Below, one piece after another: positions 47,563-57,441 of a stretch of 57,441 bases of DNA. The translations under genes were made by a program, and so were the position numbers. Under the pieces are notes generated by a model, which was not told the DNA's origin, did not search any database, and saw nothing but the letters and a program-made list of their open reading frames with translations. Source of the stretch: Legionellaceae bacterium (GTDB lineage Bacteria; Pseudomonadota; Gammaproteobacteria; Legionellales; Legionellaceae); contig CANJHO010000004.1 in NCBI GenBank assembly GCA_947474165.1, positions 1 through 57,441 on the forward strand, read 5' to 3'. Each line of letters opens with the position of its first letter. The first letter of the stretch is position 1.

Positions 47563-48111
47563 TTACGCGGCCAAATTGGTGGCGAGTTTAGTTAACTTTC
47601 CTCGCACCGAGCCATCGATGACCAAGTCTCCTGCCTGAATGACGGCGCCACCCAGCAAAGATTGGTCGATGTTGACTTCCAACGTTACTTTTCGTTGCAA
47701 GCGCTGACTTAATGCGTTGATGAGGTCCTGTTCCTCGGTGGAACTCAATGCTGCAAAACTACGGACATTGGCGATGAGTGTTTTTTCTTGTTCGGCACGC
47801 AATGCTTCATATTGAGCATAAATATCGGGTAATACGGGTAAGCGTTTGTTTTCGGCTAACATGTTGACGAAATTATCGACGGCCATCTCATCGCCCGCCA
47901 GATTTTTTTTAGAACAGACCGACAGCATGAGTGCTGCTTGTAGGGATGCCGTTGAAGCCGGGTTACCAATAAAATTTGAGGCCTCGGGGTTTAGCACAAT
48001 GTTGGCTAACGATTCGAGCGTTAAAGACCAGGCGGCTAAATTTTTCAAACCCAGTGCATGGTTGAAGAGGGCTTTAGCATAGGGTCGTGCGACGGTTGTA
48101 GAATCAGACAT
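47563..48111 (-). CDS. atpH: ATP synthase F1 subunit delta
   Basis: Delta joins the peripheral stalk to the top of F1. The 182 residues show the N-terminal helical bundle (RPYAKALFNHAL) and the conserved C-terminal VDQSLLGG pattern, here NIDQSLLGGAVIQAGDLVIDGSVRGKL in successive parts, ending LTKLATNL. It starts 1 base after the atpF stop, so the two are tightly coupled. Confidence 0.95.
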   Translation of the reverse strand: MSDSTTVARPYAKALFNHALGLKNLAAWSLTLESLANIVLNPEASNFIGNPASTASLQAALMLSVCSKKNLAGDEMAVDNFVNMLAENKRLPVLPDIYAQYEALRAEQEKTLIANVRSFAALSSTEEQDLINALSQRLQRKVTLEVNIDQSLLGGAVIQAGDLVIDGSVRGKLTKLATNLAA

Positions 48112-48112
48112 A

Positions 48113-48589
48113 TCAAATCTCTGCTATCAGGTTAGTGAGCAGGGCTCGATTGGCAGCTTCATCAATTTCACGCATTAATATTTTTTCAGCGCCAGCGACA
48201 GCGAGCACCGCCACTTGTTTACGTAGCGTATCTTTTGCACTATTCAGTGCTTGTGTGATTTGCTCTTCTGCTATTTTCGCTAATTTTTGCGCCTCAAGAC
48301 GTGCATCATCTTTGGCTTCTTCGACGATCTGGGTCGCGCGGCGATGGGCTTTTTCAAGGATGTCGGCCGCATCAACTTTTGCTTGTTTCATCTCATCTTT
48401 GACTCGATGTTGGGCTAGCTCCAATTCTCTTCGGCCACGCTCAGCGGCAGCCAGTCCATCTGCAATTTTTTCTTGCCGTTCTTCCAGTGCTTTCACCAGC
48501 GGTGGCCAAACGAATTTCATGGTAAACCATACAAATGCGGCAAAGACCAGCACCTGTACAACCAGTGTTAAATTGATATCCAAGGTCAT
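48113..48589 (-). CDS. atpF: ATP synthase F0 subunit b
   Basis: Subunit b forms the peripheral stalk. The 158 residues have one N-terminal membrane helix (about 6-25, [20 protein letters not shown]), the polar WPP start of the stalk, and a long charged coiled coil to the C-terminus. Length matches the 156-residue E. coli b. The ribosome site AGGAGAG lies 5 bases before the ATG. It is separated from atpE by 120 bp, the widest gap in this operon. Confidence 0.95.
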   Translation of the reverse strand: MTLDINLTLVVQVLVFAAFVWFTMKFVWPPLVKALEERQEKIADGLAAAERGRRELELAQHRVKDEMKQAKVDAADILEKAHRRATQIVEEAKDDARLEAQKLAKIAEEQITQALNSAKDTLRKQVAVLAVAGAEKILMREIDEAANRALLTNLIAEI

Positions 48590-48709
48590 CTCTCCTGTAA
48601 CAATCGGGGCACTAATAGGCCTCGTAACATGGGGGCTATAAAAGAATAATCGGGCGCTAAAATATCCTCGTTACGCTTTCATAGTCCCTTGGGCCTTAAC
48701 ACCTTTATA

Positions 48710-49054
<345 letters not shown>

Positions 49055-49078
49055 TTAAGGTGGTGCCGTCAACCGATC

Positions 49079-50300
<1,222 letters not shown>

Positions 50301-50510
50301 GAATTCACCTATGTTTTCGCGCGGATTATAAAGTAATCAATCTGGATAAGCAACGCCAACTAGCATATTTTCCACAGTTAGTTCATTAGCGCCTCGATTG
50401 TCGACTAGAAAAAAGTTCAAATGGGTTTTCTGGACAGTTATTTGCATTTATATTACAAAAATTTCGTAAACGACTGGATAAAGGTGGAATCCATTGCTAA
50501 AGTATAAATA

Positions 50511-50578
50511 TCCACTCAGGTTAGCCACTTTCCTGATTGGAAAAGCATCGACTGGCCTGAGAAAATTCAGGCCTTTTT
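50511..50578 (+). ncRNA. Candidate small RNA upstream of the atp operon
   Basis: A rightward intrinsic terminator (50554-50578) has no rightward gene before it. Upstream on the same strand are a short hairpin (TCAGG 50516-50520 / CCTGA 50532-50536), an unpaired GGA (50539-50541), and a -10-like TATAAAT (50503-50509) without a -35. A palindrome TTACAAAAATTTCGTAA lies at 50453-50469 where an activator could bind. This suggests an RNA of about 65-70 bases. Expression is not shown. Confidence 0.3.
50554..50578 (+). terminator. Rightward intrinsic terminator
   Basis: GGCCTGA and TCAGGCC form a 7-bp GC-rich stem with a 6-base loop, followed directly by five T. It points rightward, opposite to all neighbouring genes. 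Confidence 0.75.
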
Positions 50579-50635
50579 ATTGGGCATGAATTAATGGCCT
50601 TAGACTTATACTGATCGCGCAGTTTATGATTAAAA

Positions 50636-51205
50636 TCACTGAGGCTTATCGCTTAAATTATAATATTTAAATAATTTAACGACGCGCTTTACCCCTGGAC
50701 AATGGCTTGCCATGTGAATCACGATGGAGGCCTCTTTTGGAATCACATCACCCATTAAATATACAATGTGGTCGGTAGTCACGACTTTAAATGTGTGGGG
50801 ATCAATATCGGCATTTGCGAAAATTTCGCTTCGAATTCTTGTGGTGATCCAGTTATCCTTTAGGGAGTGGTCTTTTTCTGAGGCGACGGCCAATTGATTA
50901 AAAAATCGTCTATATTCTTTTAATGCAGTGATCCGATTTTGGGCCTCCTGACGGAGCTCGTCTGTTGGCACGTGGCCTGATAGAAGAATATCTCCATTAA
51001 ATATGGCCAAATCAATGGTGCAATCGGGGCTTTTAAACCGTTGATCGTGGTATAAAGCCCGGCTTGCATCAGCGGAGAGCTGAAAATCGCTGATCTTTTT
51101 GTAAATATTATGGCGATCATAAATTAAAGAGGCGCCCGTCCATACATTGCTAATGCAGCCAGTTAATAGGGTGCTGATCAACAGCAACACAAGGAGATGG
51201 ATCAT
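50636..51205 (-). CDS. BON-domain lipoprotein, DolP paralogue
   Basis: This 189-residue protein has a lipoprotein signal with lipobox LLTGC (about 13-17) and two BON domains (about 65-115 and 120-180). The second has DNWITTRIRSEIFANADI and VVTTDHIVYLMGDV, as in DolP/YraP. It is clearly related to the next gene upstream but more divergent, with an unusual cysteine pair (C61 region and HCPGV). The two probably arose by tandem duplication. BON lipoproteins bind anionic phospholipids and support outer-membrane integrity. A palindromic element separates the two genes. Confidence 0.88.
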   Translation of the reverse strand: MIHLLVLLLISTLLTGCISNVWTGASLIYDRHNIYKKISDFQLSADASRALYHDQRFKSPDCTIDLAIFNGDILLSGHVPTDELRQEAQNRITALKEYRRFFNQLAVASEKDHSLKDNWITTRIRSEIFANADIDPHTFKVVTTDHIVYLMGDVIPKEASIVIHMASHCPGVKRVVKLFKYYNLSDKPQ

Positions 51206-51247
51206 AGCAGATAGCTTTTTGATAGCGCACCTCCGTTGCTTTTTTCA

Positions 51248-51392
51248 CTAGGGTCTGTTGACATTTCATTTTTTTAAAACATACACAACCCCCTACGTAC
51301 CGCGGTTTGTCCGTGGTATCTAGAGATCTCCTGGATGGTGCGGACGAGCCGCGCCACGTAGGGACTGTAGAGCAAATGTCAACAGACCCTAG
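51248..51392. mobile_element. 145-bp palindromic element at a CTAG site
   Basis: The ends are 19-bp inverted repeats, CTAGGGTCTGTTGACATTT and its reverse complement. The CTAG at each end may be a 4-bp target duplication. Inside is a second imperfect pair, CCCTACGTACCGCGG / CGCCACGTAGGG, related to the sequence into which the 8265-8536 element inserted. The right CTAG contains the stop codon of the 51389-52003 gene. Confidence 0.75.
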
Positions 51393-52003
51393 GTGATATA
51401 CTGAAACACCTTCACCACCCTCACCACACCCGACACATGTCTTGCCACGTTAACGGCTATATTGGCTTGATCTTGCGTTACAATACCCATCAAATACACA
51501 ATTCCATTTTCAGTAACAATCCGGATTGAGCCGGATTCTAAATCGCTTTCTCTCAACATGTTACTTCGAGCCTGCGTTGTAATAAACGTATCTTTACTTC
51601 GTTGTGTGAGTGACAAGGGGGCATCGACTGTAATTTCATCATAGACTCGACGGACATTGGGTGCACTGCGAGCCACTTTTTCAGCAACAACACGCAAGGA
51701 GGCTGCTGGTGTTTGACCAACCAATAAAACCACATGATTAAAGCTACTCACAAGGATACGTGAGTCATGAAAACGCGGATCAGTTACGATGGCCTTGTGA
51801 ACCACATAAAATATACGGGCATCCCGCTCTATGGTTGAAATACTTCGCCTGTCATAAACGGCCATGCTCCCTGCGGCCCCCACCACAACGGCCACGGCAC
51901 AACTCGTCAATAAGGTCCCCATTAACAAATAAATCAGTGCTTTAGTGAACCCACTTAGAGAAGATTGGGACGGAGCGGACCTAAGCATTTGTAACCATTT
52001 CAT
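51389..52003 (-). CDS. dolP: Outer-membrane-integrity BON lipoprotein DolP
   Basis: The 204 residues match DolP (YraP): lipobox LLTSC (about 31-35), AVYDRRSIST, first BON domain with VVLLVGQTP, then SKDTFITTQARSNML and the second BON domain with VTENGIVYLMGIVT and VSGVVRVVKVFQYI. DolP binds anionic phospholipid and keeps the outer membrane sound during division. The signal peptide has an N-terminal extension of about 15 residues. It starts 2 bp after diaA, preserving the conserved diaA-dolP pair. Confidence 0.92.
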   Translation of the reverse strand: MKWLQMLRSAPSQSSLSGFTKALIYLLMGTLLTSCAVAVVVGAAGSMAVYDRRSISTIERDARIFYVVHKAIVTDPRFHDSRILVSSFNHVVLLVGQTPAASLRVVAEKVARSAPNVRRVYDEITVDAPLSLTQRSKDTFITTQARSNMLRESDLESGSIRIVTENGIVYLMGIVTQDQANIAVNVARHVSGVVRVVKVFQYIT

Positions 52004-52005
52004 AT

Positions 52006-52596
52006 TTACCCCAACATTTGACCAAATAATGATTGCTCAATTACATCGCAAAAACAATGTAAAATAAACAAGTGCGTTTCTCGGATTTGTGCGGCTGTAT
52101 CGCCCATTACCCGTATTTCAATGTCTTCAGGACCCAGATGGTTTGCTAAAAGGCCGCCATCTCGCCCTCCTAGCACTATCGTATCCATGCCTCTGTCATT
52201 GGCAGCATTCACAGCTTGCAATAGGTTACCTGAATTTCCAGAAGTTGAAAGGGCTAGTAATAGATCCCCCTCTTTTCCCAAGGCCTGTATTTGGCGAGCG
52301 AAGACTTGATCATAGTGACCCTCGTTGGTGACGGCTGTTAAAACGGAGACATCAGACGACAACACCATGACAGGCAGTGGGGGGCGATCGACCTCAAAAT
52401 GATTGATCATCGCAGCGGAAAAATGCATACAATTGGCGGCCGACCCCCCATTGCCACATAAGAGAATTTTACCGTCATTTAACAAGCAATTCACCAAGCG
52501 TAAACCCGCACTGGCGATAATAGGGGTCAATGCATCCGCTGCTGCAATTTTTGCCTCAATCCCAACACCAAAGAGGTGCCTTATCCTTTCTTCCAT
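52006..52596 (-). CDS. diaA: DnaA initiator-associating protein DiaA (SIS domain)
   Basis: The 196 residues fit DiaA: MEERIRHLFGVGIEAKIAAA at the start, then CGNGGSAANCMHFSAAMINHFE and STSGNSGNLLQAV of the SIS fold, and LGPEDIEIRV near the end. DiaA tetramers promote DnaA assembly at oriC; the close relative GmhA is sedoheptulose-7-phosphate isomerase, which cannot be wholly excluded. The yraN-diaA-dolP order supports DiaA. Its presence next to parAB and mnmG is fitting for an origin-proximal segment. Confidence 0.9.
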   Translation of the reverse strand: MEERIRHLFGVGIEAKIAAADALTPIIASAGLRLVNCLLNDGKILLCGNGGSAANCMHFSAAMINHFEVDRPPLPVMVLSSDVSVLTAVTNEGHYDQVFARQIQALGKEGDLLLALSTSGNSGNLLQAVNAANDRGMDTIVLGGRDGGLLANHLGPEDIEIRVMGDTAAQIRETHLFILHCFCDVIEQSLFGQMLG

Positions 52597-52612
52597 TGAT
52601 ACCCTCTATGAT

Positions 52613-52969
52613 TTAAAAATCAGATCCGAATGCATTTTTAATCCAATTTATCTCAATCGGAACACCTTCCATGCTCAATACATCAAAGCGAATCGGGTAT
52701 TGGTTGTGCCAGTTGTTAACCATTAAATACAACTGAGCCGTTTTGATCAATTTTTGTTGTTTACGATGGGTTACACTTGACAAAGCGCCCCCAAATGCAC
52801 CGGATGCTCGCTGACGTACTTCAACAAAAACCAAGCAATCCTTGTCCCGCATGATGAGATCAATTTCACCCATTTTACAGCTGTAATTGCTCATGACAAG
52901 TTGTAAGCCTTGTGAGATCAAATATTCACAAGCTTGTTGTTCGCTTAGAGCCCCTATTGTTCGTGACAC
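52613..52969 (-). CDS. yraN: UPF0102 protein YraN
   Basis: This 118-residue protein has the nuclease-like core of UPF0102: KMGEIDLIMRD followed by CLVFVEVRQRA, which forms the E..D..ExK-like site with Arg in place of the usual Lys (EVR). Its precise role is unknown; members are thought to act on DNA or RNA. It lies between diaA and parB on the same strand. In E. coli it is next to lpoA, which here is 15 kb away. Confidence 0.9.
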   Translation of the reverse strand: MSRTIGALSEQQACEYLISQGLQLVMSNYSCKMGEIDLIMRDKDCLVFVEVRQRASGAFGGALSSVTHRKQQKLIKTAQLYLMVNNWHNQYPIRFDVLSMEGVPIEINWIKNAFGSDF

Positions 52970-52996
52970 TTTATCTATCCCTTAATGGTCCGATCC

Positions 52997-53869
52997 TTAG
53001 CTAAGCAACTGTTCAATCATTTGTTGTAAGGTTTGTACCGTATCATAATGAATCACCAAGGTTCCTTTGCCTGCTTTTCCCTGCTTAATGTTGACCTTGG
53101 TTTGCAGTAATTGTGCCAAGGTTTGTAAGGCGGTTTCAAAACGGGGTTCTAATTCTACTTTTGTTTTTTGAGGTGTTTCGACGTGGGCTTTCACCCTCGC
53201 GACCAAGGCTTCAGTTTCACGAACGGATAACTCTTTAGCAACCACCAATTGGGCCACTTGATATTGTTGGTGTTCATCCAGTGCGAGCAAGCAACGTGCA
53301 TGCCCCATGTCCAGAGCACCCTGTTCCAACAGCCGTCTCACCTCGCTACATAAGTTTAAAAGGCGTAAATAGTTACTCACTGCTGCACGTGATTTGCATA
53401 ACAAGTCTGCAACTTGTTGATGGGTTAATGCAAATTCCGTGGTTAAACGGTGCATTGCCCGCGCCTCATCCATTGCATTTAAATCTTCGCGTTGTAAATT
53501 TTCAACCAGGGCGATTGCCATGGCCATTTGGTCATCCACTTGACGGAGTAGAACGGGGACGTCGGTCATACCGGCCAATTGACAAGCACGCCAACGCCTT
53601 TCACCGGCAATAATCTCATAACGGCCCGTTGCGATTTCGCGGACCACCAAGGGCTGTAATAACCCCTGTTTTTTAATGGACTCAGCAAGCTCAACGAGTC
53701 CTGCTTCATCCATCTCGCTACGAGGCTGGTATTTTCCAGGCTGTAATGTATTGACAGCAAGGTTTAGTTGCACGACATTCTCACCCCGCTCAATTGCAAG
53801 CAAGGCCCCATCGGTATGACTGAGCAAAGCTGATAAATTGCGCCCTAAACCACCTCGTTTTACGACCAT
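52997..53869 (-). CDS. parB: Chromosome partitioning protein ParB
   Basis: ParB binds parS sites and spreads as a CTP-dependent clamp. From ATG 53869 it has 290 residues: the basic N-terminus VKRGGLGRNLSALL, the CTP site GERRWRACQLAG, the ENLQREDLNAMDEA helix, the HTH (LTHQQVADLLCKSRAAVSNY) and a C-terminal dimer domain. The ATG has GAGGA 4 bases upstream, 8 bases after the parA stop. The longer open frame to 54019 overlaps parA and is rejected. I saw no clear parS site in the window. Confidence 0.95.
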   Translation of the reverse strand: MVVKRGGLGRNLSALLSHTDGALLAIERGENVVQLNLAVNTLQPGKYQPRSEMDEAGLVELAESIKKQGLLQPLVVREIATGRYEIIAGERRWRACQLAGMTDVPVLLRQVDDQMAMAIALVENLQREDLNAMDEARAMHRLTTEFALTHQQVADLLCKSRAAVSNYLRLLNLCSEVRRLLEQGALDMGHARCLLALDEHQQYQVAQLVVAKELSVRETEALVARVKAHVETPQKTKVELEPRFETALQTLAQLLQTKVNIKQGKAGKGTLVIHYDTVQTLQQMIEQLLS

Positions 53870-53876
53870 AAATTCC

Positions 53877-54650
53877 TCAGCAAGTAGTGACTGTTTGTTT
53901 ACCCATGAGCTCGGCGGCCAAGACCATATAGGCGGCGGCCCCTGGGGATGATTTATCATACTGAAGCGCGGGCAAGCCATGACTGGGTGCTTCGGCCAAG
54001 CGCACATTCCGTGGAACAACGGTGCGATAGACTTTATGACTAAAATGTTCTAGTAATTGTTTAGACACATCGGAACACAAGCGATTTCGTCCATCATACA
54101 TGGTCCGCAGCACGCCTTCGAGACGTAGGCGAGGATTCACTGAATTTTTTACTTGTTCTATCGTCGATAATAATGCGGCCAAGCCTTCTAATGCAAAATA
54201 TTCACATTGCATTGGAATTAACACCGAATCGGCCGCGACCAGGGCATTAATGGTTAGCGTATTCAATGCGGGTGGACAATCGATCAGAATGTAATCATAT
54301 TTGCTTTGCAACGGCTGCAGTGCTTTGAATAAAAAAGTCTCACGGTGATCTTGTTCCATTAAACTCACTTCGGCAACCGTCAAATCCCCATTTGCAGGGA
54401 TTAGATCAAAGCCTGCATTGATCATTAAACAGGCTTGTGCGGCCAGACAATCTCGCAACAAAACATCATTGGTGGTGTGAACCAGGGTGTTTTTATCAAC
54501 CCCACAACCCATGGTTGCATTGCCTTGTGGGTCGAGATCAACCAACAAAACATCACATTGATTGGCCGCTAAAGAGGCAGCCAAATTAATGCTTGTGGTT
54601 GTTTTTCCTACGCCACCTTTTTGATTCGCAACGGCTATAATTTTTGCCAT
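53877..54650 (-). CDS. parA: Chromosome partitioning ATPase ParA
   Basis: This 257-residue Walker-type ATPase has the deviant Walker A KGGVGKTTTSINLAASLA, VDLDPQGNAT, and DYILIDCPPALN. With ParB it segregates the origin region. It opens MAKIIAVANQ as usual. The order mnmG-rsmG-parA-parB is the classical origin-near cluster of many bacteria. It lies 8 bp downstream of rsmG and probably shares its transcript. Confidence 0.96.
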   Translation of the reverse strand: MAKIIAVANQKGGVGKTTTSINLAASLAANQCDVLLVDLDPQGNATMGCGVDKNTLVHTTNDVLLRDCLAAQACLMINAGFDLIPANGDLTVAEVSLMEQDHRETFLFKALQPLQSKYDYILIDCPPALNTLTINALVAADSVLIPMQCEYFALEGLAALLSTIEQVKNSVNPRLRLEGVLRTMYDGRNRLCSDVSKQLLEHFSHKVYRTVVPRNVRLAEAPSHGLPALQYDKSSPGAAAYMVLAAELMGKQTVTTC

Positions 54651-54658
54651 GTTTTTCC

Positions 54659-55282
54659 CTAAAATATTCTGTTTTCAATGATCACACAACACCGCTCGCC
54701 TTCAAGAGAGGGCACTTGATAGGGCTCAACGCGATACGGCTGTTGAAGGTTTTCTAGCTCAGTTTGGGGGCATTGTCCCTTCATTGCAAGCCAAATGCCT
54801 TCTGATGCAAGCACGTGTTTTGTCAGGTTAATGAAGTCACTGAGCGAGCTAAATGCCCGACTGGTTACTGTATCAAAACCATGAGACGGGTGATAGTTTT
54901 CCACACGTGTTTGGATGATATCAACATTCACCAAGGACAACACCCGTTTTACTTCCTGTAAAAATCGAATTTTTTTTCCATTACTGTCTAGCAAGACCAC
55001 TTGCAAGTCAGGGCGTGCTAAGGCGAGTGGAATACCAGGAAGGCCCGCACCGGTTCCCACATCCAAGAGTTGAGATCCTTTAACCCAGGGCAAAATAGCA
55101 AGGCTATCCAAGATGTGGCGGGTTACCATGGCATCGATATCGCGGATGGCTGTTAAATTGTAAGCTTGATTCCATTTATCTAAAAGATGCAAGTATTGTA
55201 ATATTTTCTCAAGGGGTAGATGAAGCCCCAGTTGGTCAGCCCCCGCGGTGAGCTTCAAAAGAGCCTGAGATTCATGACTCAT
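54659..55282 (-). CDS. rsmG: 16S rRNA (guanine527-N7)-methyltransferase RsmG
   Basis: RsmG (GidB) methylates G527 of 16S rRNA; its loss gives low-level streptomycin resistance in many bacteria. The 207 residues show [20 protein letters not shown], the SAM loop [15 protein letters not shown] and [11 protein letters not shown]. Its ATG overlaps the mnmG stop in an ATGA junction. Confidence 0.96.
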   Translation of the reverse strand: MSHESQALLKLTAGADQLGLHLPLEKILQYLHLLDKWNQAYNLTAIRDIDAMVTRHILDSLAILPWVKGSQLLDVGTGAGLPGIPLALARPDLQVVLLDSNGKKIRFLQEVKRVLSLVNVDIIQTRVENYHPSHGFDTVTSRAFSSLSDFINLTKHVLASEGIWLAMKGQCPQTELENLQQPYRVEPYQVPSLEGERCCVIIENRIF

Positions 55283-57153
55283 GCCATCAACCGTTTTCGT
55301 TTCAAATGAACCAATAACAAGGACAATGCCGCAGGCGTTACGCCTGAGATACGTCCCGCTTGGGCTAGCGTGGCAGGTTTCACGGTGGTTAATTTTTGAA
55401 TCACCTCAATCGATAGCCCTGACACTTGATGGTAATCCATCCCATCGGGGAATGCGGTGTGCTCTGCTTTTCTGAGGCGTTCAATATCACCCTGTTGGCG
55501 CTCGATGTAGCCTGCATATTTGCTTTGTATTTCGACTTGCAAAGCCACGGCCTCTGTTACTAAGGGCAATGCCAAATCTTCCACTGCTTGCAGGTGTTGA
55601 TAACTTATCTCAGGCCGTTTTAACACCTCTTCGGCACGACAATCATGCAATAAGGGGGCGGCTAATACACCTTCTAGGCTTTCATTATGTCCCACACGCA
55701 CCCAAGTGTCTTTCAATGCCGACTTTGTTTTTTCGATCGATTCTTGTTTTTCACAAAAGGCATGCCAACGTTCTTCCCCAACCAAGCCTAAGGCACGTCC
55801 TTTTTCTGTTAAACGCAAATCCGCATTGTCTTCACGTAACAATAAACGATATTCAGCCCGCGAGGTAAACATACGGTAGGGCTCCTGTGTGCCACAGGTG
55901 ATTAAATCATCAATCAACACCCCCATGTAGGCCTCATCGCGTCGAGGATTCCACAAGGGCTCTTCTTTAATGAATAAGACAGCGTTCATTCCAGCAATCA
56001 AGCCTTGAGCAGCGGCCTCTTCATAGCCCGTTGTGCCATTGATTTGGCCTGCAAAAAACAAATTGTTAAAGGGTTTGGTTTGTAAATAAGAGGTTAATCC
56101 GCGGGGGTCAAAATAATCATATTCGATGGCATAACCTGCGCGGGTAATATGCGCATTTTCAAAGCCCTTGAGCGTGCGGACAAATTTAACCTGCACATCA
56201 AAGGGCAGGCTAGTGGAAATACCATTCGGATAAATTTCATTGGTGGTTAAGCCTTCAGGCTCAACAAAAATTTGATGCGATAGTTTATCCGCAAAACGAA
56301 CCACTTTGTCTTCTATAGAAGGGCAATATCGAGGTCCTATCCCTTCAATTACGCCAGCATACAGGGGTGATTGGTGCAAATTCTCAAGGATAATCGCATG
56401 CGTTGCGGGTGTTGTGTGGGTGATGTGGCAGGAGACTTGCTCAGGATGATGAGACGCTTTGCCTAAATATGAAAATACAGGCATTGGGGTATCGCCGGGT
56501 TGCGGACTCATTTGGCTATAATCCAGCGAGCGGCCGTCAACTCGGGGCGGCGTTCCGGTTTTTAATCGGCCGACGGGAAGGTTTAATTCCCGCAAGCGCT
56601 GGGCCAAGGCAATGGCTGGGGGGTCGCCCGCTCGACCGCCTGCATATTGATTCATCCCCACATGGATTTTACCACCCAAGAACGTTCCCACGGTTAAAAC
56701 CACAGCACGGGCTCGCAAGGTTAACCCCATTTGAGTGACCACCCCCGTGACGCGCTCCCCTTCGACCAGCAAGTCATCAACGGCTTGTTGAAAGAGTGTT
56801 AAATTCGCCTGGGTTTGTAATTGATGCCGGATGATTTGTCGATAAAGCACGCGATCAGCTTGTGCACGGGTTGCGCGAACAGCCGGGCCTTTGGAGGCAT
56901 TAAGAATACGAAACTGAATGCCTGCGAAATCTGCAGCAATGGCCATGGCCCCACCGAGGGCATCAATTTCTTTCACCAAATGCCCTTTGCCAATTCCACC
57001 GATAGCGGGATTACAAGACATTTGACCTAATAAATCGATGTTATGTGTCAGCAGCAAAGTATCAGCACCCATCCTGGCTGCAGCGAGGGCCGCTTCGGTA
57101 CCGGCATGTCCACCACCGATTACAATCACATCATACTGTTTTTCAAGATTCAT
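55279..57153 (-). CDS. mnmG: tRNA uridine-5-carboxymethylaminomethyl modification enzyme MnmG
   Basis: MnmG (GidA) with MnmE makes the cmnm5 group at wobble U34 of several tRNAs, using FAD and methylene-THF. From ATG 57153 the 624 residues start [26 protein letters not shown] in two motif parts, with the FAD loop [28 protein letters not shown] and the C-terminal helical domain. The frame is open to 57195 but the family start is at 57153. mnmE is not in the window. Confidence 0.96.
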   Translation of the reverse strand: MNLEKQYDVIVIGGGHAGTEAALAAARMGADTLLLTHNIDLLGQMSCNPAIGGIGKGHLVKEIDALGGAMAIAADFAGIQFRILNASKGPAVRATRAQADRVLYRQIIRHQLQTQANLTLFQQAVDDLLVEGERVTGVVTQMGLTLRARAVVLTVGTFLGGKIHVGMNQYAGGRAGDPPAIALAQRLRELNLPVGRLKTGTPPRVDGRSLDYSQMSPQPGDTPMPVFSYLGKASHHPEQVSCHITHTTPATHAIILENLHQSPLYAGVIEGIGPRYCPSIEDKVVRFADKLSHQIFVEPEGLTTNEIYPNGISTSLPFDVQVKFVRTLKGFENAHITRAGYAIEYDYFDPRGLTSYLQTKPFNNLFFAGQINGTTGYEEAAAQGLIAGMNAVLFIKEEPLWNPRRDEAYMGVLIDDLITCGTQEPYRMFTSRAEYRLLLREDNADLRLTEKGRALGLVGEERWHAFCEKQESIEKTKSALKDTWVRVGHNESLEGVLAAPLLHDCRAEEVLKRPEISYQHLQAVEDLALPLVTEAVALQVEIQSKYAGYIERQQGDIERLRKAEHTAFPDGMDYHQVSGLSIEVIQKLTTVKPATLAQAGRISGVTPAALSLLLVHLKRKRLMA

Positions 57154-57176
57154 AGTGGGATACTTTAAAAGACCAC

Positions 57177-57200
57177 AAAAAGTGCAATTATACACTTTTT
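57177..57200. terminator. Symmetric hairpin upstream of mnmG
   Basis: AAAAAGTG (57177-57184) is inverted at 57193-57200 with an 8-base loop, giving a U-run on both strands. It may end the transcript of a leftward gene lying beyond the window. Its loop includes TTATACACT, one base from a DnaA box, which I do not count as evidence for an origin. Confidence 0.45.
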
Positions 57201-57294
57201 TGTTAGGATCCCAATTGATTAGTAAAAATAAACCACGGCGACCGCATTTAAATGGGTTAGAATCAAAGCGATAAAATGTCCAAGCCCCTATTTC

Positions 57295-57441
57295 TCGACT
57301 TTAGCCATTTTTTGCAATTCCGTCATTGCGAGTGAAACGAAGCAACCCAGGAGCTCAAAGTGAGCAACTATAAGACATGAAATCGCTCTCTTCGAACCTC
57401 TGGGTTGCTTCGTTTCACTCGCAATGACGGAATTTAAATCA
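57295..57441. mobile_element. Palindromic element (copy 2 of 2), cut by the window end
   Basis: It starts TCGACTTTAGCCATTTTTT and runs to the window edge. All 147 bases match the reverse complement of 12377-12523 except about one. The two arms (57318-57350 region and 57400-57435 region) are inverted copies with ATTGCGAGTGAAACGAAGCA. Confidence 0.8.

Noticed and set aside
48590..48709. Extra small gene between atpF and atpE
   Set aside because: The 120-bp gap has no open frame with a ribosome site; it may only hold RNA structure.
52997..55400. parS site near parAB
   Set aside because: The best partial match (GTTTCACGGTGGTT near 55376) shares only about half of the 16-bp consensus, which chance explains.
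57153..57294. Possible oriC next to mnmG
   Set aside because: Only one near-match to a DnaA box (TTATACACT) is present, inside a hairpin. There is no box cluster or AT-rich unwinding region in the window.

Overview
The window looks like a chromosomal segment of a gammaproteobacterium of the Legionellales type (Legionella, Coxiella, Aquicella or Berkiella relatives). The basis is protein content and style: RpoS next to NlpD and SurE, an MsrB-MsrA fusion, a secreted astacin protease resembling the Legionella effector LegP, a standalone EF-G2, EpmC, and several large unrecognised proteins of effector-like build. This placement is inferred from remembered families; no search was run. No rRNA, tRNA, CRISPR array or complete insertion sequence is visible.

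Layout. 1-8.1 kb: an LRR-like protein, hmgA, then a leftward block rpoS, nlpD, surE, a small periplasmic protein and fusA2. 8.1-12.3 kb: a nested repeat, rhlE, a malic enzyme and a chagasin-type inhibitor. 12.3-19.1 kb: an accessory stretch with a broken RelE-like toxin, two unknown proteins, tatC, epmC, a divergent glutamine-synthetase-like enzyme and several palindromic elements. 19.2-28.6 kb: a rightward run ksgA, a TraI_2/HD-like gene, apaH, a four-gene MacAB-TolC-like efflux system, mltB and msrBA, with many start/stop overlaps. 28.7-33.7 kb: a small, partly decayed glycan or envelope cluster (epimerase, methyltransferase, a fragment of a second methyltransferase, a glycosyltransferase with an internal stop, a polytopic membrane protein). 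33.9-42.9 kb: hspQ, a dihydrouridine synthase, a HEPN-like protein, lpoA and rsmI head to head, the astacin protease, a large unknown membrane protein and an AAA/DUF4143 ATPase. 43.3-50.3 kb: the complete leftward operon atpIBEFHAGDC. 50.6-57.2 kb: two DolP-like BON lipoproteins, diaA, yraN, parB, parA, rsmG and mnmG, an origin-proximal gene order without a visible oriC in the window.

The most distinctive feature is the density of short non-autonomous palindromic elements. Three insertions carry readable 9-10-bp target duplications (18925-19104, 41443-41607, 28695-28890). A fourth (8265-8536) has an 8-bp duplication and sits inside an older repeat. A fifth family (12354-12523 and 57295-57441) has two almost identical copies, one of which overwrote the C-terminus of a RelE-like toxin. 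None encodes a transposase, so they must be mobilised from elsewhere.

Other points of interest are a possible small RNA between atpI and the first BON gene, an effector-like gene set, a premature stop and a truncated neighbour in the glycan cluster, and the split of the rsmI-lpoA / yraN-diaA-dolP neighbourhood. I did not find a large, clearly new defence or secretion system.
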